A DNA stretch of 64,000 nt, taken from the NCBI RefSeq assembly GCF_001428565.1, contig NZ_LMIA01000014.1, positions 141,366-205,365 of the forward strand. The letters run 5' to 3'. Position 1 is the stretch's first letter. Each line of letters begins with the position of its first letter. Position numbers and translations under genes: made by a program. The stretch is from Nocardioides sp. Root190. Its GTDB lineage: Bacteria; Actinomycetota; Actinomycetes; Propionibacteriales; Nocardioidaceae. Of this stretch, positions 42,253 through 53,198 are shown one piece after another. The notes below the pieces were generated by a model. It saw only the letters and a program-made list of their open reading frames with translations, was not told the DNA's origin and did no database searches.

Positions 42253-42816
42253 ATGAAGTCACTCTTGATCCTCGCCGCGGCCGAGGGGGAGGAGCACAAC
42301 CCGCTCATCCCGCTGTGGGAAGAGATCGCCATCTCCCTGGTGGTCTTCGCGATCCTCTTCTTCGCCATCAAGAAGTTCGTCGCGCCGAACTTCGAGACCA
42401 CTTTTGCCGAGCGCACGCAGGCAATCGAGGGTGGCATCGCCGCGGCCGAGAGCAAGCAGGCCGAGGCGGACGCCAAGCTCGCAGAGCTCGAGCAGCAGCT
42501 GGCGGATGCCCGCCACGAGGCTGCCCGGATCCGCGAGGAAGCACGTGAGCAGGGTGCTGCCATCGTCGCTGAGCTGCGGGAACAGGCCCAGGCCGAGTCC
42601 GCGCGCATCGTCGAGCACGGCAAGGCGCAGATCGAGGCGGAGCGCCAGCAGGCGGTCACCTCCCTGCGTGCCGAGGTCGGCACCCTCGCGACCGGCCTCG
42701 CCGGCCGCATCGTGGGTGAGTCGCTGGAGGACGACGAGCGTCAGGCTCGCGTCGTCGAGCGTTTCCTCGCCGAGCTCGAGACGGCCGACGCCTCGGACGC
42801 CGGCAAGGACGCCTGA
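42253..42816 (+). CDS. atpF: ATP synthase F0 subunit b
   Basis: A 187-residue stator stalk. An N-terminal membrane helix (EIAISLVVFAILFFAIKKFV) is followed by a long Ala/Glu/Arg coiled coil. The ATG at 42253 is preceded by AAGGTCAGGTCC. The stop shares a base with the ATG of atpH (TGATG), so the two stalk subunits are co-translated. Confidence 0.95.
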   Translation: MKSLLILAAAEGEEHNPLIPLWEEIAISLVVFAILFFAIKKFVAPNFETTFAERTQAIEGGIAAAESKQAEADAKLAELEQQLADARHEAARIREEAREQGAAIVAELREQAQAESARIVEHGKAQIEAERQQAVTSLRAEVGTLATGLAGRIVGESLEDDERQARVVERFLAELETADASDAGKDA

Positions 42817-43622
42817 TGGTGTCCTTCCGCGGTGCCTCCGCTGACGCCCTGGCTGCCCTCACCGATCAGCTCGGTGGGGTGGCCGAGGCGGCTGCCACCA
42901 CGGTGGCCGGAGACCTGTTCTCCGCTGCGGAGACCTTCCGCGGCGAGGGCTCCCTGCGTCGTTTCGTCACCGACCAGTCGGTGGCGGAGCAGGCGCGGAC
43001 CGGACTGGTCACCGAGCTCTTCTCCGGCAAGGTCGACGGTGCGTCCCTCGGGATCATCGCCGGCGCCGCCGGACGTCGGTGGACGCGCTCCGGAGACCTC
43101 TCCAAGGCCCTCGAGCAGCTCGGCGTGATCGCCGCGGTGCGCTCGGCCGGCCTGCAGGGCTCCACCCTGGTCGACGAGCTCTTCGCCGTGCGTCAGCTGG
43201 TGACGGGCAACAGCGACCTGCGCAACGCATTCTCCGACCCGACGCGCTCCATCGCCGACAAGGCCGGGCTCGTCGAGTCCCTGCTCAAGGGCAAGGCGCT
43301 CGCGGCGACCATCCAGCTGGTTCGCCAGTCGCTCTCCGGCTCCTACCGCACCGTCGTGTCGGCGCTGGAGGACTACGAGAGGACTGCGGCCGCCGTCCAG
43401 GGTGAGGGCGTGGCGACTGTTCGCGTCGCCCGCGCACTGTCGGCTGCCGACGAGCAGCGCCTCTCCGGTGCACTCTCGCGTCAGTACGGCCGACCCGTGC
43501 ACCTCAACATCGTCGTCGACCCGGATGTCCTCGGTGGCGTCCGCATCGAGATCGGCGATGACGTCATCGAAGGCACCGTCGCCAGCCGCCTGGACGACGC
43601 CCGCCGCAAGATCGCCGGCTGA
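42816..43622 (+). CDS. atpH: ATP synthase F1 subunit delta
   Basis: A 268-residue subunit linking the stator to the top of F1. It is longer than the usual 175-185 residues because of an N-terminal extension of about 90 residues, as in Streptomyces. The OSCP core includes VTGNSDLRNAFSDPTRSIADKA and ends VNLNIVVDPDVLGGVRIEIG-like strands (HLNIVVDPDVLGGVRIEIGD) and LDDARRKIAG. The start overlaps the atpF stop. atpA follows after 61 bases. Confidence 0.94.
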   Translation: MVSFRGASADALAALTDQLGGVAEAAATTVAGDLFSAAETFRGEGSLRRFVTDQSVAEQARTGLVTELFSGKVDGASLGIIAGAAGRRWTRSGDLSKALEQLGVIAAVRSAGLQGSTLVDELFAVRQLVTGNSDLRNAFSDPTRSIADKAGLVESLLKGKALAATIQLVRQSLSGSYRTVVSALEDYERTAAAVQGEGVATVRVARALSAADEQRLSGALSRQYGRPVHLNIVVDPDVLGGVRIEIGDDVIEGTVASRLDDARRKIAG

Positions 43623-43683
43623 CCGCGATCCGTTCGCACCACCCCAGACTTCACAGCTGTAGAGAAGAGAGAAGGCACCTGAG

Positions 43684-45321
<1,638 letters not shown>

Positions 45322-45324
45322 CCC

Positions 45325-46239
45325 ATGGCCGTCTCGCTGCGGGAGTACCGCGCGCGGATCAAGTCGACGGAGTCGATGAAGAAGATCACGCGCGCCATGG
45401 AGCTCATCGCTGCGTCCCGGATCATCAAGGCGCAGCAGCGAGCGGCGGCGGCAGCGCCGTACGCTCGCGAGCTCACCCGCGCGGTCTCCGCGGTGGCGAC
45501 GTTCTCGAACGTCGACCACCCGCTGACGCGCGAGCAGGAGAACCCGAAGCGGGCAGCGGTCCTGGTCATCACCAGTGACCGCGGCCTGGCCGGTGCCTAC
45601 TCCTCGAGCGTGCTCAAGGAGTCCGAGCGGCTTGCCGAGCGGTTGCGCGAGGAGGGCAAGGAGATCGACTACTTCCTTGCTGGTCGCAAGGCGGAGGCGT
45701 ACTTCAAGTTCCGCGGGCGTCCCTACATCCAGTCGTGGACCGGTTTCTCCGACCAGCCGACCTATGACAAGGCGGCGGAGATCGGTTCGGCTCTGATCGA
45801 GGCGTTCCTCAAGGAGCAGGACGAGGACGGTGACGTGGACGAGGTCCACATCGTCTACACCCGGTTCCGCTCGATGCTGACCCAGGAGCCGACCGCTGTG
45901 CGGCTCCTTCCGCTGGAGGTCGTCGAGGGCGAAGAGGCCCCCGAGGACGCCGAGCTGCTCCCTCTCTACGAGTTCGAGCCGTCGGCGGCGCAGGTGCTGG
46001 ACGGGCTGCTCCCGCAGTACGTCCAGAGCCGGATCTACTTCAGCCTGCTGCAGTCGGCCGCTTCCGAGCTCGCCGCGCGTCAGAAGGCGATGAAGTCGGC
46101 CACCGACAACGCGGAGGAACTGATCAAGAAGTTCACGCGGATCGCCAACCAGGCGCGTCAGGCCGGCATCACCCAGGAGATCAGCGAGATCGTCGGTGGC
46201 GTCAACGCGCTCGCCGATGCTCAGGCTGCCAACGACTGA
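45325..46239 (+). CDS. atpG: ATP synthase F1 subunit gamma
   Basis: A 304-residue central shaft that couples c-ring rotation to catalysis. N-terminal helix: EYRARIKSTESMKKITRAME. C-terminal helix: LQSAASELAARQKAMKSATD followed by ARQAGITQEISEIVGG, both conserved. The region VVEGEEAPEDAELLPLYEFE is an acidic insert resembling the loops seen in actinobacterial gamma subunits. It starts three bases after atpA. Confidence 0.96.
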   Translation: MAVSLREYRARIKSTESMKKITRAMELIAASRIIKAQQRAAAAAPYARELTRAVSAVATFSNVDHPLTREQENPKRAAVLVITSDRGLAGAYSSSVLKESERLAERLREEGKEIDYFLAGRKAEAYFKFRGRPYIQSWTGFSDQPTYDKAAEIGSALIEAFLKEQDEDGDVDEVHIVYTRFRSMLTQEPTAVRLLPLEVVEGEEAPEDAELLPLYEFEPSAAQVLDGLLPQYVQSRIYFSLLQSAASELAARQKAMKSATDNAEELIKKFTRIANQARQAGITQEISEIVGGVNALADAQAAND

Positions 46240-46289
46240 CGTACTCGTCCCACACACTTTTCGCACCAAACGGACCAACGGAGTAAGAC

Positions 46290-47744
<1,455 letters not shown>

Positions 47745-47746
47745 TC

Positions 47747-48154
47747 ATGGCGGAGACCGCAGTCGAGAACCTGCACGTCGAGCTCGTCGCTGCCGACCGG
47801 ACCGTGTGGTCCGGTGAGGCGGCGATGATCATCGCGCGCACGCTCGATGGCGACATCGGCGTGCTGCGCGGTCACGCGCCCACCCTGTCGCTGCTGTCGG
47901 CCTCGGTCGTCGAGATCCAGGTCGCCGACACCAACCAGCTGGTGGTGGTGGCGGTCGACGGTGGCTTCCTCTCGGTGGCCAACAACCGGGTCTCGATCCT
48001 CGCCGAGCGCATCGAGCGGGCCGAGGACATCGAGGTGTCCCAGGCGCGCGTCGATCTCGAAGAGGCCAAGCGGGTGCTCGACTCGAGCAACGAGGCCGAG
48101 CAGCGTGTGCGTCACGCCGAGGCTCGTATCCGCGCCGCAGAGAAGGTCAGCTAA
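47747..48154 (+). CDS. atpC: ATP synthase F1 subunit epsilon
   Basis: A 135-residue subunit that attaches gamma to the c-ring and can inhibit hydrolysis. It has an N-terminal beta-sandwich (NLHVELVAADRTVWSGEA, GDIGVLRGHAPTLSLL) and a C-terminal helical hairpin (SQARVDLEEAKRVLDSSNEA). Longer open frames upstream extend into atpD; the ATG at 47747, directly after its stop, is the sensible start. Confidence 0.95.
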   Translation: MAETAVENLHVELVAADRTVWSGEAAMIIARTLDGDIGVLRGHAPTLSLLSASVVEIQVADTNQLVVVAVDGGFLSVANNRVSILAERIERAEDIEVSQARVDLEEAKRVLDSSNEAEQRVRHAEARIRAAEKVS

Positions 48155-48161
48155 CACGCAG

Positions 48162-48614
48162 ATGGCATGGTGGGAGTGGCTGCTCGACGTCTGTGGCGTC
48201 GTCCTGCTCCTGATCGTGTTGTACGGCGCCGGACTCATCGTCCGGCGCCGTCTGCTGTCTCGTCACGGTGGCACCTTCGAGCTCAGCCACCGGGCGTCAC
48301 CGGACCGCCCGGACCGCGGGTGGGTGCTGGGCCTGGGCCGGTACTCGGGGGAGAGCCTCGAGTGGTTCCGGGTGTTCTCGATCTCGCCCCGTCCCAAGCA
48401 CACCTGGCGGCGCGACGAGCTGGAGTACGACGGTCAGCGTGACCCCCTGGGCGCCGAGCAGGCGTCGTTGTACCCCGACCACGTGGTCATCAGGTGCCAG
48501 GCGCCCGAAGGTGTCGTCGAGCTCGCGATGAGCGTCTCCTCGCTCACCGGCCTCCAGGCGTGGCTCGAGGCGATGCCGCCCGGCACGGACTGGAACCGGT
48601 CCAAGGGGCTCTGA
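48162..48614 (+). CDS. DUF2550 family membrane-anchored protein (Rv1312-like)
   Basis: A 150-residue protein with one N-terminal membrane helix (LLDVCGVVLLLIVLYGAGLIV) followed by basic RRRLLSRHGGTFELS and a cytosolic beta-rich domain. It occupies the same place, right after atpC, as Rv1312 in M. tuberculosis. Function is unknown; steady position suggests co-expression with ATP synthase. The start ATG is seven bases after the atpC stop. Confidence 0.85.
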   Translation: MAWWEWLLDVCGVVLLLIVLYGAGLIVRRRLLSRHGGTFELSHRASPDRPDRGWVLGLGRYSGESLEWFRVFSISPRPKHTWRRDELEYDGQRDPLGAEQASLYPDHVVIRCQAPEGVVELAMSVSSLTGLQAWLEAMPPGTDWNRSKGL

Positions 48615-48633
48615 GCCGGGGCCGCGAGCCCGC

Positions 48634-51600
48634 TCAGTCGTCGAAGAGTGCCCGGATGTCCTCGGCGCCGATCGAGGACCCCATGGCGCCGTCGCCGTCG
48701 ATCACCTGGGCGAACAGCTCGGCCTTGCGCGCCTTGAGCTCCATCACCTTCTCCTCGATGGTGTCCGAGGCGACCAACCGGTAGACGTGGACGTGCTTGG
48801 TCTGGCCGATCCGGTGCGCGCGGTCGACGGCCTGGGCCTCGGCGGCGGGGTTCCACCACGGGTCGAGGACGAAGACGTAGTCCGCCTCGGTGAGGGTGAG
48901 GCCGACGCCGCCCGCCTTGAGCGAGATGAGGAACACCGGCGCCGTTCCGGAGCGGAACTCCTCGATCACCGCGCCGCGGTCGCGGGTGCGGCCGTCGAGG
49001 TAGGTCGTGTCGATGCCCGCGCCGTCCAGGCGTGAGCGCACCCGCCCGAGGAACGAGGTGAACTGGCTGAAGACCAGGGCGCGGTGGCCCTCGGCAGTGA
49101 TCTCGGCCAGGTGGTCGACCAGGACGTCCAGCTTGGCGGACCCGATCTTGTCGTGGGCGTCGTCGACCAGGGCGGGGTCCAGCGCGAGCTGGCGCAGGGT
49201 CGTCAGGGCGCTGAAGATCGCCACCCGGTTGCGGTCGAAGTCCTCGACCAGGCCGAGGATGCGTTGACGCTCCTTGGCGAGGTGGGTGTCGTAGATCTTG
49301 CGGTGCTTCGGTTCGAGGTCGACGGTGAGGACCTGTTCCTGCTTCGGGGGGAGGTCGTCGGCGACGATCTCCTTGGTGCGCCGGAGCAGGAACGGCTTGA
49401 TCCGCGCGCGGAACCGGTCCAGGACGGCCTTGTCCGCGTCCCGTTCGATGGGCCGCACGACCTTCTCGTTGAACTGTCGCGGCCATGGGTAGAGGCCCGG
49501 CACCGTGATCGACAGCAGCGACCACAGCTCCATCAACCGGTTCTCGAAGGGGGTGCCGGTCACGGCGAGCCGGAACGGAGCGTCGATGGTGCGCACCGCT
49601 GAGTAGGTCTTGCTGTTGTGGTTCTTGACCTGTTGGGCCTCGTCGAGGACCAGACCGGCCCAGCGCAGCCCGGAGTAGTCGGGCTGGGCGAGTCGCAGCA
49701 GGGTGTAGGTCGTCACGACGATGTCGCTCTCGGCGGCGATGGCGGCCACGTCGTCGGTACGCCGCCGGACGACCCCGATGCGCAGGTGCGGCGCGTGGCG
49801 GGCGGCTTCCGAGGCCCATGCGGTCACCACGCTGGTGGGCGCGACCACGAGGAACGGGCCGTCCTCGGGCCGCTCGGTGCGGGCGTGGGCCACGAGCGCG
49901 AGCACCTGGAGCGTCTTGCCCAGGCCCATGTCGTCGGCGAGGATGCCGCCGAGCCCGTGCTGCCACAGGAACGCGAGCCACCAGAAGCCTTCGCGCTGGT
50001 AGCTGCGCAGCTCGGTCTCCAGGCCGCGAGGCTCGGGCTGGGGGATGTCGACGAGGTCGCGCAGGGCCTGGGCGCGCTCGACCCACGCGGCGACCTGGCT
50101 GTCCACGACGCCCGTCTCGGCGAGCTGTGCCCACAGACCGAGGTCCTGGCGTCCGATCCCGATCCGGCCGCCGTCGCGCTCGCGCAGCTCGGAGGCAGCC
50201 GTGACGACCTCGCGAAGGCGCTCGAACTCGGGCCGGTCGGCGGTGACGTAGAGGCCGCTCGGGAGCACGAGGAACTCGAGGCCGAGGGTCAGCGCCGCGA
50301 GGACGTCGGGCAGCGGGATCTTCTCGCCGGCCACGCTCACGCTCACGGCGAGGTCGAACCAGTCGTTGGCGGGCGCGTCGTCGTCCGGTTCGACCAGCTC
50401 GAAGCTGATCTCAGGAGCGTCGTGGACCTCGCGGAAGTCCGGGCGCTCCTCCTCCTCGACACGGACGCCCGCCAGCTCGCGCAGGTGGGGCAGCTCGTGG
50501 ATCGCCAGGGCCAGCGCCTCGCCGTCGGTGACCGAGGTGGTGCGCAGCAGGACGGGGGACACGGTGGCGAGCAGCTCGCGCTCCGCGGCCCGGTCCCGGA
50601 CGCCGTCGAGCGGGTCGGAGCTGGCGACCGGGCAGGAGCGGAGCGGGGTGCCGTCGTACTCCCAGGTCCAGGCGAGTCCGGCCTTGGTGGAGCTGTGCCA
50701 GGTGACCGTGAGGACGAGGGTGGGCGTCAACGGCTCGGGGAGCTCGATCGAGGAGTCGCCCGTGCGGACCGGAAGGTGCCTCATCAGGACCGGGAGGGTG
50801 GCGCGCAGGTCGTCGGCCTCGGCGGGTGGGACGGTGACGCCGGGCCCGTCGACGAGGTGGCGGACCGCGAGCGGCATCGGTGTGGCGAGCTCGGCGATCA
50901 CGAGGTGGCCGTGGCTGTCGAGCAGGCCGACCGAGGTCGCGGGACTGCCGATCGGCACGACGTCGTCGCCGCGCCAGGACTGCTCGCCCAGGTCGACCAC
51001 GCCGCTGACCTGGGTGCCGCCGGGGGAGTCGTCGAGGTGGATCGCGACCTCGGCGACGCCGTCCGCGATCTCGACGCTCCCGATCCCACCGGCCCCGAGC
51101 AGGGTCACTCCCGCGTCGCGGGCCGTCCGCAGACCGCGGACGAGCTTGCTGCCGAAGTCCTCGAGCGAGGGCGCGACGCCGGCGTAGTAGAAGGAACGGT
51201 GCCCCGACCACATCGTGTGCAGCGCGGTGAGGGCCTCGGCCTGCTCGCGAGGAAAGCCTCCGGTCAGGCTGGCCGAGGCGATGTCCGACCAGTCGGCGCC
51301 CGACTTGATCCACGGCTTGTTGCGGCCCTGGCGCAGGGGGCGGACGTGCAGGGTCGGGCCGTGCGACTGGTAGCTGCGGCGGGGCTCCAGGAGGCTGATC
51401 TCCAGGGCCAGCTGCACCTCGTCGCCCTGGTCAGGGCGTTGGCGGTCGAGCTCGGAGACGACGCGCTCGAGGGTGCGACGCCACGCAGACGCCGGCACCG
51501 CAGCGGGTTGGGTGAACGACTGGCGCAGGGTCAGCGCCAGGGCGGCGCCGTGCTTGCAGACTGAGCGGACCGGGCAGGTGCAGACGGTGAACAGCCAGCC

Positions 51601-51822
51601 GTCGTAGTCGCCCGAGGGCGCCTCGACGTGGAGCTGGACCTGGTAGGGCAGGTCGCGGGTGCCGATCACCTCGGCGGTGGCCGTGACGGAGCCCGCGGAC
51701 AGCAGGCCGATCTCCGGGCGCAGGACACCACCGCGCGCCAACACCTCCTGGGCGCGCTCGAGCGTCCCTGCGTCGAAGTGGCGGGCCAGGAACTCGTCGG
51801 TGAGGTGCGCGAGAACGTTCAC
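48634..51822 (-). CDS. SNF2-family helicase with N-terminal SWIM zinc finger (HelZ-like)
   Basis: A 1062-residue DNA-dependent ATPase. A SWIM zinc finger lies near residue 82-93 (CTCPVRSVCKHG, CxC...CxH). A long beta-rich middle region follows, then the SNF2 core: ILADDMGLGKTLQVL (about 628), LVLDEAQQVKN (about 724), ALVFSQFTSFLGRVR, and GGVGLTLTEADYVFVLDPWWN with DRAHRIGQ. This resembles mycobacterial HelZ (Rv2101). It is probably a DNA-translocating remodeler, partner unknown. The GTG at 51822 (MNVLAHLTDEFL) is preferred; an ATG at 51867 adds 15 atypical residues. It is convergent with the DUF2550 gene. Confidence 0.9.
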   Translation of the reverse strand: MNVLAHLTDEFLARHFDAGTLERAQEVLARGGVLRPEIGLLSAGSVTATAEVIGTRDLPYQVQLHVEAPSGDYDGWLFTVCTCPVRSVCKHGAALALTLRQSFTQPAAVPASAWRRTLERVVSELDRQRPDQGDEVQLALEISLLEPRRSYQSHGPTLHVRPLRQGRNKPWIKSGADWSDIASASLTGGFPREQAEALTALHTMWSGHRSFYYAGVAPSLEDFGSKLVRGLRTARDAGVTLLGAGGIGSVEIADGVAEVAIHLDDSPGGTQVSGVVDLGEQSWRGDDVVPIGSPATSVGLLDSHGHLVIAELATPMPLAVRHLVDGPGVTVPPAEADDLRATLPVLMRHLPVRTGDSSIELPEPLTPTLVLTVTWHSSTKAGLAWTWEYDGTPLRSCPVASSDPLDGVRDRAAERELLATVSPVLLRTTSVTDGEALALAIHELPHLRELAGVRVEEEERPDFREVHDAPEISFELVEPDDDAPANDWFDLAVSVSVAGEKIPLPDVLAALTLGLEFLVLPSGLYVTADRPEFERLREVVTAASELRERDGGRIGIGRQDLGLWAQLAETGVVDSQVAAWVERAQALRDLVDIPQPEPRGLETELRSYQREGFWWLAFLWQHGLGGILADDMGLGKTLQVLALVAHARTERPEDGPFLVVAPTSVVTAWASEAARHAPHLRIGVVRRRTDDVAAIAAESDIVVTTYTLLRLAQPDYSGLRWAGLVLDEAQQVKNHNSKTYSAVRTIDAPFRLAVTGTPFENRLMELWSLLSITVPGLYPWPRQFNEKVVRPIERDADKAVLDRFRARIKPFLLRRTKEIVADDLPPKQEQVLTVDLEPKHRKIYDTHLAKERQRILGLVEDFDRNRVAIFSALTTLRQLALDPALVDDAHDKIGSAKLDVLVDHLAEITAEGHRALVFSQFTSFLGRVRSRLDGAGIDTTYLDGRTRDRGAVIEEFRSGTAPVFLISLKAGGVGLTLTEADYVFVLDPWWNPAAEAQAVDRAHRIGQTKHVHVYRLVASDTIEEKVMELKARKAELFAQVIDGDGAMGSSIGAEDIRALFDD

Positions 51823-51884
51823 GATCGGTCCATCGTGGCACGCAGGACCGACGGGTCCCGCATCCATCCACAGGCCGCCTCGGT

Positions 51885-52023
51885 GGTCGAGGAGGTCGCG
51901 CAGCGAGCGTCACGAGACCCGGCGAGATGGTGCCGGGACTCCGCCCTTGTCACGGGCTCGGGTCTCGAGACGCGTCGCTCAGCCCCTCGCTCCGCAGCGG
52001 ACCTGAGCCGACGCTCCTCGACC
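51885..52023. repeat. Inverted pair of a GGTCGAGGAG...CGAGACCC element
   Basis: Unit 51885-51920 reads ggtcgaggaggtcgcgcagc and ends cgagaccc. Positions 51960-52023, reverse-complemented, begin ggtcgaggag and end gtctcgagaccc. The two copies face each other across about 40 bases, in the gap upstream of the helicase and overlapping the probable cobO-type gene terminus side. It looks like a dispersed intergenic repeat; no coding potential is evident. Confidence 0.6.
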
Positions 52024-52031
52024 TTCGGCCG

Positions 52032-52637
52032 TCACCCTCGGCCTCGTTCCTCGGCCGAGGCGGCCTCGCGCTCACCGCCCGGCACCCAGAGCACGTCGCC
52101 CTGGGCGCGATTGGCGTGACGGGCGAGGATGAAGACCAGGTCGGAGAGCCGGTTCAGGTAGGTGATGGCGAGCTTGTTCATGACCTCGCCGTGGACCTCG
52201 TACGCCGCCCACGCGCCGCGCTCGGCCCGACGGATGACCGTGCGGGCGACGTGCAGGTGGGCGGCCCCCGCGGTGCCGCCGTTGAGGATGAAGGACCGCA
52301 GGTTCGGGAGCTGGTCGTTGTAGAGGTCGCACCAGCCCTCGAGCCGGTCGACGTACTCCTGCTCGATGCGCAGCGGGGGGTACTCCGGGTCGGCGACGAC
52401 CGGGGTGCACAGGTCGGCGCCCACGTCGAAGAGGTCGTTCTGGACGTGGGTGAGGACCGCGACGACGTCGTCCTCGAGGCCGCCGGTGGCGAGCGCAACG
52501 CCGAGATGGGCGTTCGCCTCGTCGACATCGGCGTAGGCGAGGAGCCGGAGGTCGGTCTTCGTCGTGACGCTCATGTCGCCGAGACGGGTCTCGCCGGCGT
52601 CGCCGGTCCGGGTGTAGATGCGCGTCAGGTTGACCAT
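52032..52637 (-). CDS. ATP:cob(I)alamin adenosyltransferase, PduO type
   Basis: A 201-residue enzyme converting cob(I)alamin to adenosylcobalamin. N-terminal TRTGDAGETRLGD is the ATP-binding motif of the PduO family. Later motifs are YADVDEANAHLGVA and the C-terminal RTVIRRAERGAW, with NRLSDLVFILARHANR. It is the Rv1314c equivalent. The product is the cofactor of the mutase encoded at 53199, a clear functional link. On its strand TACGCT and then seven bases precede the ATG at 52637, so the transcript is probably leaderless. Confidence 0.93.
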   Translation of the reverse strand: MVNLTRIYTRTGDAGETRLGDMSVTTKTDLRLLAYADVDEANAHLGVALATGGLEDDVVAVLTHVQNDLFDVGADLCTPVVADPEYPPLRIEQEYVDRLEGWCDLYNDQLPNLRSFILNGGTAGAAHLHVARTVIRRAERGAWAAYEVHGEVMNKLAITYLNRLSDLVFILARHANRAQGDVLWVPGGEREAASAEERGRG

Positions 52638-52759
52638 GCGGGCGAGCGTACTGCCGACACGCTCGGAAATTTTCAGGGACTCGATGCAACCGAATCGGGT
52701 ACCCGAGCGTCATGGTGGGTAGGGAGGGCCGCGAAACGGTCCCGTTCTCGGGAGGCGAG

Positions 52760-53125
52760 ATGGACACGATGGACGCGATGCGTACTGCGGGAGTCACCAT
52801 CACCACGGACGTGCAGGCGCAGGGCGCCGTGCTCGTGCTCACCGGTGACCTGGACGTGCGCAGCACCAGCGAGCTCCGGACCGCGATCTACGAGCACCTG
52901 CGGGTCCACGGGTCCTACACCGATGGCCAGGTCCTGCTCGACATCAGCGGGGTCCACTCGGTCGATGCCACGGCCCTCAAGGTCCTCGCCGCTGCCAGCC
53001 GCCGGGCCCGCCGGCACGGAGGCCGTGTCGTGCTGCGCGGAGCCTGCCCCGCCGTACGCCGGATGCTGCACCTGACCCACCTGATCCGGCTGATCGAGCT
53101 CGAACGGCTTCCGATCTCCGCGTGA
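52760..53125 (+). CDS. STAS-domain protein lacking the usual phosphorylatable serine
   Basis: A 121-residue single STAS domain like anti-sigma factor antagonists: GAVLVLTGDLDVRSTSELR, then VLLDISGVHSVDATALKVL. In SpoIIAA-type antagonists the corresponding helix start is D-S-S-G-L, with the first Ser phosphorylated; here it is Asp69-Ala-Thr-Ala-Leu, so Ser is replaced by Ala and the next position is Thr. It may be constitutively active, use Thr71, or act as a scaffold. No kinase or sigma gene lies next to it. The ATG at 52760 has GGAGG directly upstream. Confidence 0.8.
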   Translation: MDTMDAMRTAGVTITTDVQAQGAVLVLTGDLDVRSTSELRTAIYEHLRVHGSYTDGQVLLDISGVHSVDATALKVLAAASRRARRHGGRVVLRGACPAVRRMLHLTHLIRLIELERLPISA

Positions 53126-53198
53126 GCAGCGGGCCGTTGTGGAGAACCCCACATCGGACGGCGTTACCAATCGGTAGCAATCGGCCTAGTCTTCGGAC

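Noticed and set aside
52638..53198. Cobalamin riboswitch upstream of the adenosyltransferase or mutase
   Set aside because: Both genes appear leaderless, leaving no room for an aptamer, and no B12-box-like segment was seen.
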